In this document: in pieces, positions 33,972 to 43,517 of the stretch
How positions within the stretch are numbered: position 1 is the stretch's first letter
How the letters are laid out: each line of letters begins with the position of its first letter
Source of the DNA: Nostoc foliaceum FACHB-393
GTDB lineage: Bacteria > Cyanobacteriota > Cyanobacteriia > Cyanobacteriales > Nostocaceae
DNA length: 64,000 nt
NCBI RefSeq assembly: GCF_014698505.1
Contig: NZ_JACJTD010000026.1
Location: 1-64,000 of the forward strand
Reading direction: 5' to 3'
Notes under the pieces: model-generated
Database searches by the model: none
The model's input: only the letters and a program-made list of their open reading frames with translations
What the model was told of the DNA's origin: nothing
Made by a program: the position numbers and the translations under genes

Positions 33972-35603
33972 ATGTTAGAAAGTTTTCTTTTAATCTTGCT
34001 GATCGGCTTTTTCGTGGGACAAATTGCCCGACGGCTGAAAGTCCCCGCCCTAGTAGGTATGATTTTGGTTGGAATTATACTGGGGCCTCAAGTTGCTGAC
34101 CTAATCAGCCCTAATGTACTGGCAGCGTCTGCTCCTTTGCGAACGATCGCTGTAATGGTAATTTTAATGAAGGCAGGCTTAGGTTTAGACCGGGAAAAAC
34201 TTGTACAACAAGGAACAGTAGCACTGCGATTAGGATTTCTGCCTGCGGCGTGCGAAGCCGTAGTCATTGCCATAGCTGCCATCTGGATTTTCCAGTTCGA
34301 CTTTCCCACCGGGCTATTGCTGGGTTGTATCATTGGAGCGGAGTCGCCGGCTGTAATAGTACCGGGAATGCTGCGACTGAAAAGTTTGGGTTGGGGAGTT
34401 ACTAAGGGTATACCTGATGCCATCCTCACTGGCAGCGCCCTGTCAGATGTGTTACTATTACTAGTATTTAGTTTGTTACTGAACTTTTTGACACAAGGAG
34501 CAACTTCCAGGGTGACATTGCCTTTTGGCATCACCTTAAGTGCAGTTCAACTCCTTCCTCTTCAAATTATTTGCCAAATTGTTCTGGGAGTATTGCTGGG
34601 TTTAGTGACAGCACAACTCTTGGTGTTATTGCTAGCGAAGCAGAACTGGACTCAAAATGCGGTGCAGGATAGCCTAGTTGCAGCGAGTTTAGCGTTGTTA
34701 TTGGTAGTGCTGGCAGAGAAATTCCCCTTCTTCTCTGGCTATCTAGCAGTGATGGCAACAGGATTTTTCTTGATTGAGTTGGATGCTCCTTTAGCACGAC
34801 GCTTGCGTTCTGGCTTCGATGGCCTCTGGGTTGTAGCAGAAATCGTTTTGTTTGTGTTGCTAGGGGCAAGTATTCAACTACAAGTTTTAGAAAAAACTTT
34901 GCTACCAGGACTGGTGATTCTAGCAATTGGCACGCTGATTGGACGCGCTCTCGGATGGTATTTGTCCACATTAGGGAGTAACTGGAAATGGCGAGAGCGA
35001 CTATTTTTGCTGCCAGGAAACTCTGCTAAAGCCACTGTTCAAGCGGCAATCGGGGCGATTCCCTTAGCACAGGGAATTCAGGGTGGAGAAACAATTTTGG
35101 CGATCGCTGCTTTATCTATCCTAGTCACTGCACCTTTGGGAGCCTGGGCAATTCCTACCTTTGCACCTAAATTGCTAGAGCGGGGCGAGGTTGATCCTAC
35201 AAAGGTTGCGATCGCACGTCGTATTGTCATACTAGCAGCAGTTGATACCTCCCCTTTGGCTAGTCAGGTATTGACTAAAGCCGCCGATCTTGCCCGTCGG
35301 AGTGATGGCGAGGTGATTGTATTGCACGTCATCCGCACAACCAATCCCCAAGAAGTAGAGTATCTGCAAGAAAAATCACAACGAATTTTAGCAGATATCC
35401 GCCATAAGTTCATTACCGTTGCAGGTTCAGTACCGGAAGAAATTATCCGTGTTGCTCAGGACTATCGAGTTGCTGATATTGTCATGTGCAAGCGAGGACA
35501 TCAGCCTTGGGATGAAGTTCTGGTGGGTTCTGTCTCCCAGGCAGTACTAGAATCCAGCCCCATTCCTGTCATTCTAGTTGAAGATGAACGTATCCATAAA
35601 TAA
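33972..35603 (+). CDS. CPA-family cation/proton antiporter with universal-stress domain
   Basis: 543 residues. About 12 hydrophobic segments fill 1-400, with the transporter motifs ILMKAGLGLDREKL and GAESPAVIVPGMLRL. Residues about 415-540 are a UspA domain (RIVILAAVDTSPLASQVL to SSPIPVILVEDE) likely to bind nucleotide on the cytoplasmic side. CPA antiporters under fluoride riboswitches are thought to take part in fluoride tolerance. The ATG at 33972 is preferred over the GTG one codon earlier. The riboswitch upstream and a crcB stub downstream support the fluoride role. Confidence 0.9.
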   Translation: MLESFLLILLIGFFVGQIARRLKVPALVGMILVGIILGPQVADLISPNVLAASAPLRTIAVMVILMKAGLGLDREKLVQQGTVALRLGFLPAACEAVVIAIAAIWIFQFDFPTGLLLGCIIGAESPAVIVPGMLRLKSLGWGVTKGIPDAILTGSALSDVLLLLVFSLLLNFLTQGATSRVTLPFGITLSAVQLLPLQIICQIVLGVLLGLVTAQLLVLLLAKQNWTQNAVQDSLVAASLALLLVVLAEKFPFFSGYLAVMATGFFLIELDAPLARRLRSGFDGLWVVAEIVLFVLLGASIQLQVLEKTLLPGLVILAIGTLIGRALGWYLSTLGSNWKWRERLFLLPGNSAKATVQAAIGAIPLAQGIQGGETILAIAALSILVTAPLGAWAIPTFAPKLLERGEVDPTKVAIARRIVILAAVDTSPLASQVLTKAADLARRSDGEVIVLHVIRTTNPQEVEYLQEKSQRILADIRHKFITVAGSVPEEIIRVAQDYRVADIVMCKRGHQPWDEVLVGSVSQAVLESSPIPVILVEDERIHK

Positions 35604-35657
35604 CTTAATCTCCTGAAATATGGTTATTACGAATTACGCGAAACGGTACTAGCGATC

Positions 35658-35789
35658 ATGCTGCAAAATCCTGCGATTCGTACCCCTGTTGGTATCAGTC
35701 TCGGTGCAATTGCTGGCGCACTCTCGCGCTATTATCTCGGTTTGTGGTTAACTCAACTTTTTGGTACAGAGTTTCCCTATTACAAATAA
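35658..35789 (+). pseudogene. crcB: Truncated crcB (fluoride channel) of 43 codons
   Basis: MLQNPAIRTPVGISLGAIAG followed by ALSRYYLGLWLTQLFGTEFP is the N-terminus of the fluoride channel CrcB/Fluc, including the first membrane helix with the GxxxGxxxR-type start. The frame ends after YYK at the place where PYGTF and three more helices normally follow; full CrcB has about 125 residues. The convergent MoxR gene ends only four bases away, so the rest of crcB has been deleted. A single helix cannot form a channel. Confidence 0.82.
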
Positions 35790-35793
35790 TTTT

Positions 35794-36744
35794 TCACCTT
35801 GGGACTGGTACTTGATTAATTACCGACGCAATTACCGCATCCATTTGTAAACCATCCAGCATAGCTTCTGGTTTCAAAATCAGGCGATGACGTAACAGTG
35901 GCGATGCAACTGCTTTAACATCATCTGGTGTGACAAAATCCCTTCCAGTTAACCACGCTAAGGCTTGAGATGTCTGCAACCAAGCACCGGCGGCGCGAGG
36001 TGATGCACCCAAAGTTAAATCAGGATATTGACGCGATGTTCTAACCAACGCCAACAAATAATCAACGATCGCTTCTGATACTTTAACTTCTTTGACTGCA
36101 AGTCGTGCTTGCAAAATGTCGGCTACTGTTGCAATTGTTTTCAAACGGCTAATATCCAAACGCCGGGCTGCAAAACCCGCCTGACGATTCAGTAACATTT
36201 GCTTTTCCGCAGCTTGATCTGGGTAATCTACCACCAGCTTAAATAAGAATCTGTCCAACTGCGCTTCTGGTAAGGGATAAGTACCCTCAAATTCCAGGGG
36301 ATTTTGGGTTGCAATCACCCAAAATAAATCTGGTAAAGGCAAACTTTCACCATCCAGCGTTACCTGCATCTCTTCCATCGCTTCCAGTAGCGCCGCTTGT
36401 GTTTTGGGAGGAGTACGATTTATTTCGTCAGCTAGCAGCACTTCGGTAAATATTGGCCCTTTTTTCAAAGTGAAATTGCGGCTATTCAAATCAAAAATAT
36501 TTGTGCCAGTAATATCTGAAGGTAAAACATCTGGTGTTAGTTGAATCCGGCGAAAATCCCCTTGGATTAATTGCGCCAACACTTTTACTAAAAGGGTTTT
36601 CCCAGTTCCCGGTACTCCTTCCAAAATTACATGTCCACCCGCTAGCAGTGCTACTAAGAGTTGCTGTATGAGGCTAGATTGTCCAACAATTACTTGATTA
36701 ATACCTTGACCAAGACGAATTAAGATAGGATGTGTTTCGCTCAT
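35794..36744 (-). CDS. MoxR-family AAA+ ATPase
   Basis: 316 residues. Walker A EGVPGTGKTLLVK near 42, Walker B with LLADEINRTPPKTQAALLEAMEE near 105, sensor 1 FWVIATQNPLE near 138 and the C-terminal lid typical of MoxR proteins, which act as chaperones for metal insertion or protein activation. It follows the DUF4350 gene on the same strand with a 51-base gap, the usual MoxR/DUF4350/DUF58 neighbourhood, here without DUF58. Confidence 0.92.
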   Translation of the reverse strand: MSETHPILIRLGQGINQVIVGQSSLIQQLLVALLAGGHVILEGVPGTGKTLLVKVLAQLIQGDFRRIQLTPDVLPSDITGTNIFDLNSRNFTLKKGPIFTEVLLADEINRTPPKTQAALLEAMEEMQVTLDGESLPLPDLFWVIATQNPLEFEGTYPLPEAQLDRFLFKLVVDYPDQAAEKQMLLNRQAGFAARRLDISRLKTIATVADILQARLAVKEVKVSEAIVDYLLALVRTSRQYPDLTLGASPRAAGAWLQTSQALAWLTGRDFVTPDDVKAVASPLLRHRLILKPEAMLDGLQMDAVIASVINQVPVPR

Positions 36745-36795
36745 ATTTTTATTGATAAATAACCAACGCAGAGTACAATTCTAAAAAAATACGAA

Positions 36796-37890
36796 TTATG
36801 AATTACGAATTAATCTAATGGTTCGCCATTTCCCCAACCAGCTTAACAGGTCTTTTTCACTGATGGGTTGTTTGCGAGATTGTAGCTTTAAAACTGCATC
36901 TAATTCTGCTGCACTTGCACCTGTTTTTTCTATCCAGAAATTGATTAAGGCTTGGCGTTCTAAAAGTACTTGCCCTAATCCCAAAGCTTTTTGGAGTTGT
37001 AGTTGTTCCTGTTTACCCACCATCTCTACAACAAAGTCGGTGGTATCAGCTTTCTGCAAGACTCCGGCTAAAGCTTGGATGTATGCCTCGCTGTTATCTG
37101 CAACTGGTGTATCTAACGCTACTGGCTTACCAAAGCGGCGATTCTGCGCCCAAATTAGCACTAATAGTAAGATACCTACCTGTATCAATATTGGAAATAA
37201 AGGAGTTTTAGCAAAAAAGCTAAATAAATTTCCTTCGCTTTCTTTCTTCCTGACATCAGCATCTTTATAGCCGTGGATGTATTCATCGACTAATACTGTG
37301 TTGCCTTTTTCAGTTACTAAACTGGCTAGGTACTTGAAATTACTTAAATAATCTTGGTAGGCGTTAGCGGCTAAATAAGGAGTGGTAGAAAAAATCACCT
37401 TTCCCTGTTTGTAATTTTCTTCCCAGACAACAGCACCAAAGCGATCGCCTAAATCAACTTGCTGGGAGTTAGCTTTTTTATATCGTCTACGTGTATCAAT
37501 TTTAATGTCACCTTGGGGAGATTTTTGCAGAGTGCTAAACTCCGCTTCTGTAACCCGCGCCCGCGCACCCAAAATTACCAAAGTATTCCCTTTTTCTACC
37601 CATTCCCGCTCTTGATTATCCAGTACCGTCTCCCTTGGATAACTGCTTACCTGTAGGAAGGTAACAGGGTTTTTCTCTGGCTGAATATCACTAAAAGGCT
37701 TTTGCCAGCGCTTGATAGAAATTCCCTGCTGTTGCATAAAAGCATACCAAGCACCATAGCCATCGGAGGCGCGGTTATAAGTAGAGCCAGTGTTAATTTT
37801 AGTATTATTGGGAGCTGCAAACAAACTCAGTAAAACGATCGCAGCGAGTGCGATCGCTCCCATCCAAGCAAGGCGATTTGAACGTTTCAT
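36796..37890 (-). CDS. DUF4350 domain membrane protein
   Basis: 364 residues. One N-terminal transmembrane segment (about 8-26), then a DUF4350 domain (TYNRASDGYGAWYAFMQQQGISIKRW style start, GNTLVILGARARV, VLVDEYIHGYKD) related to the GATase/ThuA fold, a second transmembrane segment near 228-246 and a helical C-terminus. Members accompany MoxR ATPases; molecular function unknown. It is the first gene of the MoxR pair. Confidence 0.82.
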   Translation of the reverse strand: MKRSNRLAWMGAIALAAIVLLSLFAAPNNTKINTGSTYNRASDGYGAWYAFMQQQGISIKRWQKPFSDIQPEKNPVTFLQVSSYPRETVLDNQEREWVEKGNTLVILGARARVTEAEFSTLQKSPQGDIKIDTRRRYKKANSQQVDLGDRFGAVVWEENYKQGKVIFSTTPYLAANAYQDYLSNFKYLASLVTEKGNTVLVDEYIHGYKDADVRKKESEGNLFSFFAKTPLFPILIQVGILLLVLIWAQNRRFGKPVALDTPVADNSEAYIQALAGVLQKADTTDFVVEMVGKQEQLQLQKALGLGQVLLERQALINFWIEKTGASAAELDAVLKLQSRKQPISEKDLLSWLGKWRTIRLIRNS

Positions 37891-38004
37891 TTTCGATCAC
37901 TATAATGACTTCGTTTCAGTATCACTAGTGCTAATACTTACTTATTTTTTCGATAAAGTCAAAAATATAGTTAATTTTTTTACACCAGTTTTCATTGTAA
38001 GTTC

Positions 38005-38037
38005 CAAAAAACCCCACCTTATGTAAAGAGTGGGGTT
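38005..38037 (-). terminator. Intrinsic terminator of the SNF2-type gene
   Basis: AACCCCAC (38010-38017) and GTGGGGTT (38030-38037) form an eight-pair stem with a 12-base loop; read on the minus strand it is followed by a run of T. It lies about 50 bases after the minus-strand stop at 38085. Confidence 0.8.
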
Positions 38038-38084
38038 TATAGGGTAACTAAGGCTATTTAACCGCACATAAATAATATCAGATA

Positions 38085-41000
38085 TCACTCAAATTGCATA
38101 AGCGATCGCCCCGATACAACAATAAAACCAACAGAATCAAGCCTAATCTGGGGCTGGCGAATTCCTTGCAGAATGGCTGCATTTAAAGCAGTTTCTATCT
38201 TCAATTCTTCAGCTAATGCATTATCCCAACTTTGCTGGTTCAGACGCAGGCGTAATTGTTCTACTCTATTGGCTAATTTCTTTTCGGCGACCTTAGCACA
38301 ACTTTGGCACAATTCAATAAAATCGTGACGATTGGAAAGTAATTCCGAAGAAGTATTACGCACTTGATAGCAAAAATTTTGCCATTTACTAGGGTCAACA
38401 AAATCGCCAATAATTCCTAAGCGCTCTTTTGCTAGATTGTAATCTCGTCCTTGATTATTGTTTTTATCTTTATATGGACGTTGCAAAATACTTAAAAGGG
38501 CTTTATCTTCAACAACACGTATTGGCTCATTGCGACCATCAACATAGATTGTTTCTATAATTGGTGGAAATAGAGCATCAACACGCCGCTGCAAGTTTTT
38601 GAATTGAGAATTATCTAATTTGTTATCTAGTAAAAATTGTTTGGCAATTCTTAAATTTGCCTCGACTACATAATTGCATTGGAAACCGAACCACTCCTTC
38701 CCTTCTTTAGCATCCCAAGATGCATCAGTGCGCCACAGAGCAAAGGCTTCACCTCGGTCATCCCAGTTTATATAGTTCCAGAGTGCTTCGACAAATCCTT
38801 CCCCAACTCGAAAGAGTTTAACACCAGGATTCTGGTTTGCCACTCTGCGATTATAAGTACCAAATTGGTCTAGATAACTATCAGCAAAACGGTTTTTTAA
38901 CTCATTGATGGGAACCAATGTCCGCGTTGTGGGTTGATAACGTCGCATCTCTGGTGAGTCGGGATTATTGAGTCCTCTGAATCCCAGCGCGTCACAAATC
39001 CAGCCTTCAATGGCTCGTTTCATTTCTAGATGACAAGCATCGTAATTATCTAGCTCTTGAAAATACTCGGTGGCAATTTCATCGTTAGCATCAATTTCAT
39101 CTAGAGCATTTTGTTCGCTAATTTTTGCTATTTCAGCTTCAATTTGCTCTTGAATTGACGGAATCCTCTCTAACAATCCAGCCGCGCTTGATTGAAACAA
39201 AACTGTTTCTAATTCTGCAAGTTTTTCATCCACATAAAACTGTAAACTTGCAATTGATTGTTGGAAAATACCAAACCCATTTTTTAATACTTGATACCAA
39301 GCATTGTGAGGGCTATCTTCCAAATAGGGGCCAATCAATGCACAGGATTGGACGCCAATTTTGCTGCCAATGCGGTCAAGTCTGCCAATTCTCTGTTCTA
39401 ATTGATTAGGCGACCAAGGAAGGTCAAAATGAATTAACCAATCGGCAAACTGGAGGTTACGCCCTTCTTCTCCAGAGCGATCGCATACTAAAATAAAGCA
39501 GTTTGGGTTATCCTTGAACCTATTTAAGCCTTCTTCAACCTTGTCGGGTGGTTCTCCAAATTGATGTTTGGCTACTGTCTCTGCACCAAAGGTATCAGAC
39601 AAATATCGGACAATTTCGCCACAAGTTTGCACAAAACTGGTAAATACAATAAATTTGGGCAGAATATCACCAGTAATTGGTCTCTTGATTCTCTGCTGTA
39701 TCCTTGTGATGAATTCCTTTTGATTCTTCCGAACGTTTGCGGGAATTTTGAAGTATGTACCTAGCTGATTCAGCAGCACAGTTTTCAAATTTTCCGTCCG
39801 TTCTCCGTCCTCTTGGGGTTGACGAATAACTTTTAGGAAGGATTGCAGAATCTCTTCTTCGCCTGCGAATTTGGGGGTCGTAGTTAAGATGCGAACATCA
39901 TCTTCTTTAAACTCCTGGATGAGTTTAGCATGAGGTTTACCAGTTAAACGGGCGGTAATTACCTGCTCTAAAATGCCTAACCAAGTACCAGAAGCTAGGA
40001 ATAACAGCAGAAAAATTCGCTGATATGACTTTTCATCAGGAGCAACACTACGCCATTGATTGAGAAGTTCGTGAATATCAAGCGATCGCTCGTCCAAATC
40101 ATACTCTTCTTTCGGCGTAAAATTGCGGTCAAAGATCACATCTTCCACCGCAGCGCGACGGTTGCGAAGCATTCGGCGGTGTAGTCGATAGATATCGCTG
40201 ACGTGGACACGAATCGCTTGGACTATTTGCTCTTGCTCAGTAGAATTTGCTTGTAAACAATTTTCTAAATTATCCGCCAGCTTCAATAAATACTCATCCT
40301 CAGCAAAGAGGTTTCGTAGTTGCTGCAAGTTGTTTTTGAGAACCAGAGGTTCCGCACCTTCTTTAAAAGAAAGGAGAACTTTACCAACTTGCTGACGGCT
40401 TTCAATTTTGGCGCGAAAACCTTCTAAATCACCAATTTTATAGGTTGTTGGGTCAAGCAAGTGCAACATGGCCAGAAAATCCTGCTCATGGTTGAGCACA
40501 GGAGTGGCGGATAATAAAAGTAAGCGATCGCTTTTATGAGCAAGTTCTTTGCAAGTCTGAAAACGCTGACGCACTGTTGCATCCTTTGAGGTCGCCATTG
40601 CTGCGATATGATGGGCTTCATCTAAAATTAAGCAGCCTATCTTCGCTTTCAGGTTGATTTTATGGATATCTTCAACCGCCAGCACTGCTACCCGTTTGCC
40701 AAAATGGGAGATGTAAAACTTGTTTTCTAACTCAAGCCGCCATTGTTTGAGCAAATATTGCGGAACTAATACCACCGCATTTTTTTTCGGTTCATCGAGA
40801 AGGAATTGACGCAGAATCGCCCCCGCTTCGATAGTTTTTCCCAGTCCCACCTCGTCTGCTAACAAGTAGCGCTGAATTGGGTCTTCCAGTACCCGCCTGA
40901 CTACTTCAACTTGGTGAGGATAAAGATTAATATTTGCCGAAATCAGTCCTGTCATCCCGCGACTGACAGCGCGTTGCTTAATCAAGGATTTGACGAAAGC

Positions 41001-41396
41001 CAATCTTTTATCGTGGAAGTAAGGCGTTTCGTGACCCTTCATCGCCAGAGTTTCGATGGGGTCTGTATTTGGTAGATTACAACGAACGTAAATGTCTTCT
41101 TCTGAAGCGATCGCAGTTTTCTTGTCTGGTAAATCAATTTGATACATTTCCGTATCTTCATCCCAGATGAAAACTCTGCCAACTATCCATTTATCCTGGA
41201 TTTGGGACTTAATATAGCATCGAGCCTGGGGTTCAAGCTTGACTTGAGAGAGAGAATTTAAAGGTAAAGTTTTTTGAAGACGCTGCCCTATAGAACAGAA
41301 ATACTCAACATTCGCATTGGCATCAGATATTTCGGTAACTTTTCCGATACCCAAAGAGTTATTCTGGGACTGTACCAATAAACCAAGCTTAATCAT
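38085..41396 (-). CDS. Large SNF2-family ATPase (RapA/DpdE-like)
   Basis: 1103 residues. N-terminal beta-rich segments (about 1-110) precede a SNF2 motor: Walker A LADEVGLGKTIEAGAIL near 180, DEAH in CLILDEAHHIAAMA near 257, LLLSATPVLN near 296, and the C-terminal helicase half with GEEGRNLQFADWLIHFDLPW and EQRIGRLDRIG near 640-675. The remaining 400 residues are helical and family-specific. The overall plan resembles DpdE of the 7-deazaguanine DNA-modification systems and RapA-like remodellers; I cannot decide between them. No dpd, restriction or modification gene is next to it. Confidence 0.8.
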   Translation of the reverse strand: MIKLGLLVQSQNNSLGIGKVTEISDANANVEYFCSIGQRLQKTLPLNSLSQVKLEPQARCYIKSQIQDKWIVGRVFIWDEDTEMYQIDLPDKKTAIASEEDIYVRCNLPNTDPIETLAMKGHETPYFHDKRLAFVKSLIKQRAVSRGMTGLISANINLYPHQVEVVRRVLEDPIQRYLLADEVGLGKTIEAGAILRQFLLDEPKKNAVVLVPQYLLKQWRLELENKFYISHFGKRVAVLAVEDIHKINLKAKIGCLILDEAHHIAAMATSKDATVRQRFQTCKELAHKSDRLLLLSATPVLNHEQDFLAMLHLLDPTTYKIGDLEGFRAKIESRQQVGKVLLSFKEGAEPLVLKNNLQQLRNLFAEDEYLLKLADNLENCLQANSTEQEQIVQAIRVHVSDIYRLHRRMLRNRRAAVEDVIFDRNFTPKEEYDLDERSLDIHELLNQWRSVAPDEKSYQRIFLLLFLASGTWLGILEQVITARLTGKPHAKLIQEFKEDDVRILTTTPKFAGEEEILQSFLKVIRQPQEDGERTENLKTVLLNQLGTYFKIPANVRKNQKEFITRIQQRIKRPITGDILPKFIVFTSFVQTCGEIVRYLSDTFGAETVAKHQFGEPPDKVEEGLNRFKDNPNCFILVCDRSGEEGRNLQFADWLIHFDLPWSPNQLEQRIGRLDRIGSKIGVQSCALIGPYLEDSPHNAWYQVLKNGFGIFQQSIASLQFYVDEKLAELETVLFQSSAAGLLERIPSIQEQIEAEIAKISEQNALDEIDANDEIATEYFQELDNYDACHLEMKRAIEGWICDALGFRGLNNPDSPEMRRYQPTTRTLVPINELKNRFADSYLDQFGTYNRRVANQNPGVKLFRVGEGFVEALWNYINWDDRGEAFALWRTDASWDAKEGKEWFGFQCNYVVEANLRIAKQFLLDNKLDNSQFKNLQRRVDALFPPIIETIYVDGRNEPIRVVEDKALLSILQRPYKDKNNNQGRDYNLAKERLGIIGDFVDPSKWQNFCYQVRNTSSELLSNRHDFIELCQSCAKVAEKKLANRVEQLRLRLNQQSWDNALAEELKIETALNAAILQGIRQPQIRLDSVGFIVVSGRSLMQFE

Positions 41397-41779
41397 AGAT
41401 CCAGTCCCCTGAACACACTAAAAGAACCTTCCAGACTAGTTTTTTAATCCATATCTGGCAGTTTTGTCGATCAACATTATAGATAATAAACCGGTATTAC
41501 AGTTTTTCGTTTTAGCGATATCTAGGACGGGCTACGCCTATGCTCCACCACGCAAAGTTGTAAAATCAGCCCAAAGGTTGATTTGCTTTGCGATTATTGT
41601 ACTAGTTTTTAAATGTATTGGGACACATTGGTATTGTATTGCAGGGTATTGCCAAAATTATTTCGCTACCAATTAATGAAATACTGTACTTAGCTGATTA
41701 TATGGTACATAGCGTGATAGATTCACACTTTGGCTTGATAACGCCACGATACAATTAAGGTGATGTAGTTTTATTTACT
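41397..41779. other. Intergenic region, no gene seen
   Basis: About 380 bases between divergent genes. A short cgggctacgcctatgctcc repeat fragment lies near 41528. No coding character or strong hairpin. Confidence 0.55.
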
Positions 41780-42034
41780 ATGAAGAAAATCAGAGACAAC
41801 ACAATTAAGTTAAATCAATATTTAAAGTTGATGGGTATAGTGCCAACTGGAGGCCAAGCCAAGCTGATGATTCAAGGTGGCGATGTCCAAGTAAACGGTA
41901 TGCTGGAAACCCGACGAGGGCGGCGACTAGTACCGGGCGATAAAGTAACAATAGAAGGAAAGACTTTAGAGGTGAATTTGGATAACAATGAAGACCAAGA
42001 CCTAGTAATAGATTTTCCCGAACAAACAGAGTAA
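41780..42034 (+). CDS. Small S4-domain RNA-binding protein
   Basis: 84 residues consisting almost only of an S4 fold: IKLNQYLKLMGIVPTGGQAK, LMIQGGDVQVNGMLETRRGR and VPGDKVTIEGKTLEV. This size matches the YaaA/RqcP-like group that binds structured RNA, often on the ribosome. It lies 46 bases upstream of arfB on the same strand, suggesting a joint ribosome-related unit. Confidence 0.88.
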   Translation: MKKIRDNTIKLNQYLKLMGIVPTGGQAKLMIQGGDVQVNGMLETRRGRRLVPGDKVTIEGKTLEVNLDNNEDQDLVIDFPEQTE

Positions 42035-42080
42035 AGGATTTTATCCTAAATTGAAAAGTTCTTGTTTTGTCTTGTGAGTA

Positions 42081-42497
42081 ATGCTGCAAATTTCCAACAA
42101 AGTTATTATCCCACAGAGTGAGATTGAAATTAGTGCGATTCGTTCGCAAGGAGCGGGAGGCCAAAATGTGAATAAGGTTTCCACGGCGATTCACCTGCGC
42201 TTCGATATTGCGGCTTCATCATTACCGGATTATTATAAAGAACAGCTTTTAAAGCTGAGTGATCGACGCATTACCCAGGACGGAGTTATTGTCATCAAAG
42301 CACAAGAACACCGAAGCCAAGAGAACAATCGGGAGTCAGCTTTGAAACGACTTCAAGAACTTATTCAAAGCGCAGTTGTAGTGACGATAAAACGCAAACC
42401 CACGAAACCAACTCGCAGTTCTCAAAGAAAGCGCCTTGACTACAAAACTAAGCGCGGACAGGTTAAGTCTCACAGAGGGCAGGTGACAGATTTTTGA
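42081..42497 (+). CDS. arfB: Ribosome rescue hydrolase ArfB (YaeJ)
   Basis: 138 residues. The GGQ motif at 26-28 (RSQGAGGQNVNKVSTAIHL) is the catalytic loop that hydrolyses peptidyl-tRNA on stalled ribosomes. The C-terminal basic tail (RKPTKPTRSSQRKRLDYKTK and KRGQVKSHRGQV) enters the empty mRNA channel. Length and tail exclude a full release factor. It is probably co-transcribed with the S4 gene. Confidence 0.93.
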   Translation: MLQISNKVIIPQSEIEISAIRSQGAGGQNVNKVSTAIHLRFDIAASSLPDYYKEQLLKLSDRRITQDGVIVIKAQEHRSQENNRESALKRLQELIQSAVVVTIKRKPTKPTRSSQRKRLDYKTKRGQVKSHRGQVTDF

Positions 42498-42634
42498 TTA
42501 TAAATTAAAGTTTTGCACTCAATTTCTTTGAAAATATTACCAAAGAACTAAGACTAATTCCTTCTATTGACTCTGGTCAAGTTTATAACTTGTTTGGTTA
42601 GCTTGAGAGTAGCAATTATAGAAGGGTAAAAAAG

Positions 42635-42811
42635 ATGAATAAGACATTACTAACGATTTTGATGCTTGCGCTCTTACTCTTATTCATCATCTCTCCCTTT
42701 GCTGCCCTTGCTAGTCTAATGCTAATAGTGTTAGTTTCAGCATTTTTCTCCTTACTAGGAAACTTGTTCCAAGTAATAATTGGTGGTGACACCGATCCTA
42801 AAAGGTCATAA
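42635..42811 (+). CDS. Small hydrophobic protein, unknown function
   Basis: A 58-residue protein, MNKTLLTILMLALLLLFIIS followed by a second hydrophobic stretch LMLIVLVSAFFSLLGNLFQV and a short polar tail. Two membrane helices are likely. GAAGG lies upstream of the ATG. Family not recognised. Confidence 0.55.
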   Translation: MNKTLLTILMLALLLLFIISPFAALASLMLIVLVSAFFSLLGNLFQVIIGGDTDPKRS

Positions 42812-42828
42812 AAGTAAAATTATCAAAT

Positions 42829-43383
42829 TTAAAATAATTTACTCAGTGGTGTGGCTAAACCGTCAATGCTGACAAGATTTTTCTGCTGTTGATATTCTCG
42901 AACTCCCTCTTTACCTTTTTTACTAGCCCAGTTTACTAAAGTCTGGCGCTGACCTCGATATTCATAGAGTGGTACGCCAAAACCACAGGAAGTCTGTACT
43001 TGGTCAATGTCAGCGATGATAATTTGACGAGTTCCAGGAATCGGCAAAAACAAAGAGTACAGGGATTCCCAATCTGGAGAATCCGGTAAAATCGTCTTTC
43101 CTTGACCATAAAGACGGAGGATACAGGCAGGTTCTTCAAAGGCACAAAACATGAAGGTTATCCGCCCATTTTCTTGTAAATGGGCTGATGTTTCGTTAGC
43201 ACTGCCTGTGAGATCGAGGTAACCTACTCGGTTGGGAGAGAGGATACGAAAGCATTCTAAACCTTTAGGAGAAAGGTTAACATGACCCGTAGGACTCAAG
43301 GGTGCAGAGCCAACAAAGAAAAGGTGTTGGGCAGCAATAAAGCCTTGCAGTTCCTCAGTAATACAGTCAAAAACTTTAGCCAT
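42829..43383 (-). CDS. Pyridoxamine 5'-phosphate oxidase-like flavin protein
   Basis: 184 residues of the PNPOx-like split-barrel family: FFVGSAPLSPTGHVNLSPKG, LDLTGSANETSAHLQENGRI and FCAFEEPACILRLYGQGK. Members of this subgroup bind FMN or F420 and their substrates are mostly unknown; true PdxH motifs are absent. Single gene. Confidence 0.85.
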   Translation of the reverse strand: MAKVFDCITEELQGFIAAQHLFFVGSAPLSPTGHVNLSPKGLECFRILSPNRVGYLDLTGSANETSAHLQENGRITFMFCAFEEPACILRLYGQGKTILPDSPDWESLYSLFLPIPGTRQIIIADIDQVQTSCGFGVPLYEYRGQRQTLVNWASKKGKEGVREYQQQKNLVSIDGLATPLSKLF

Positions 43384-43517
43384 AGACTGTCTGATATCTA
43401 TATTGCAAATTTCCCATATTCTCAGCCTATGTCTTAGTTAAACATCTAGCAAGGCCGAATTGCCGATGTCTGACGGCAAGCGGCTATTAGTAAGTGACGA
43501 GTAGGAGTTAAGAACTG

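Noticed and set aside
41464..41676. Plus-strand frame of 70 codons
   Set aside because: Contains a short-repeat fragment, no ribosome site and no recognisable domain.
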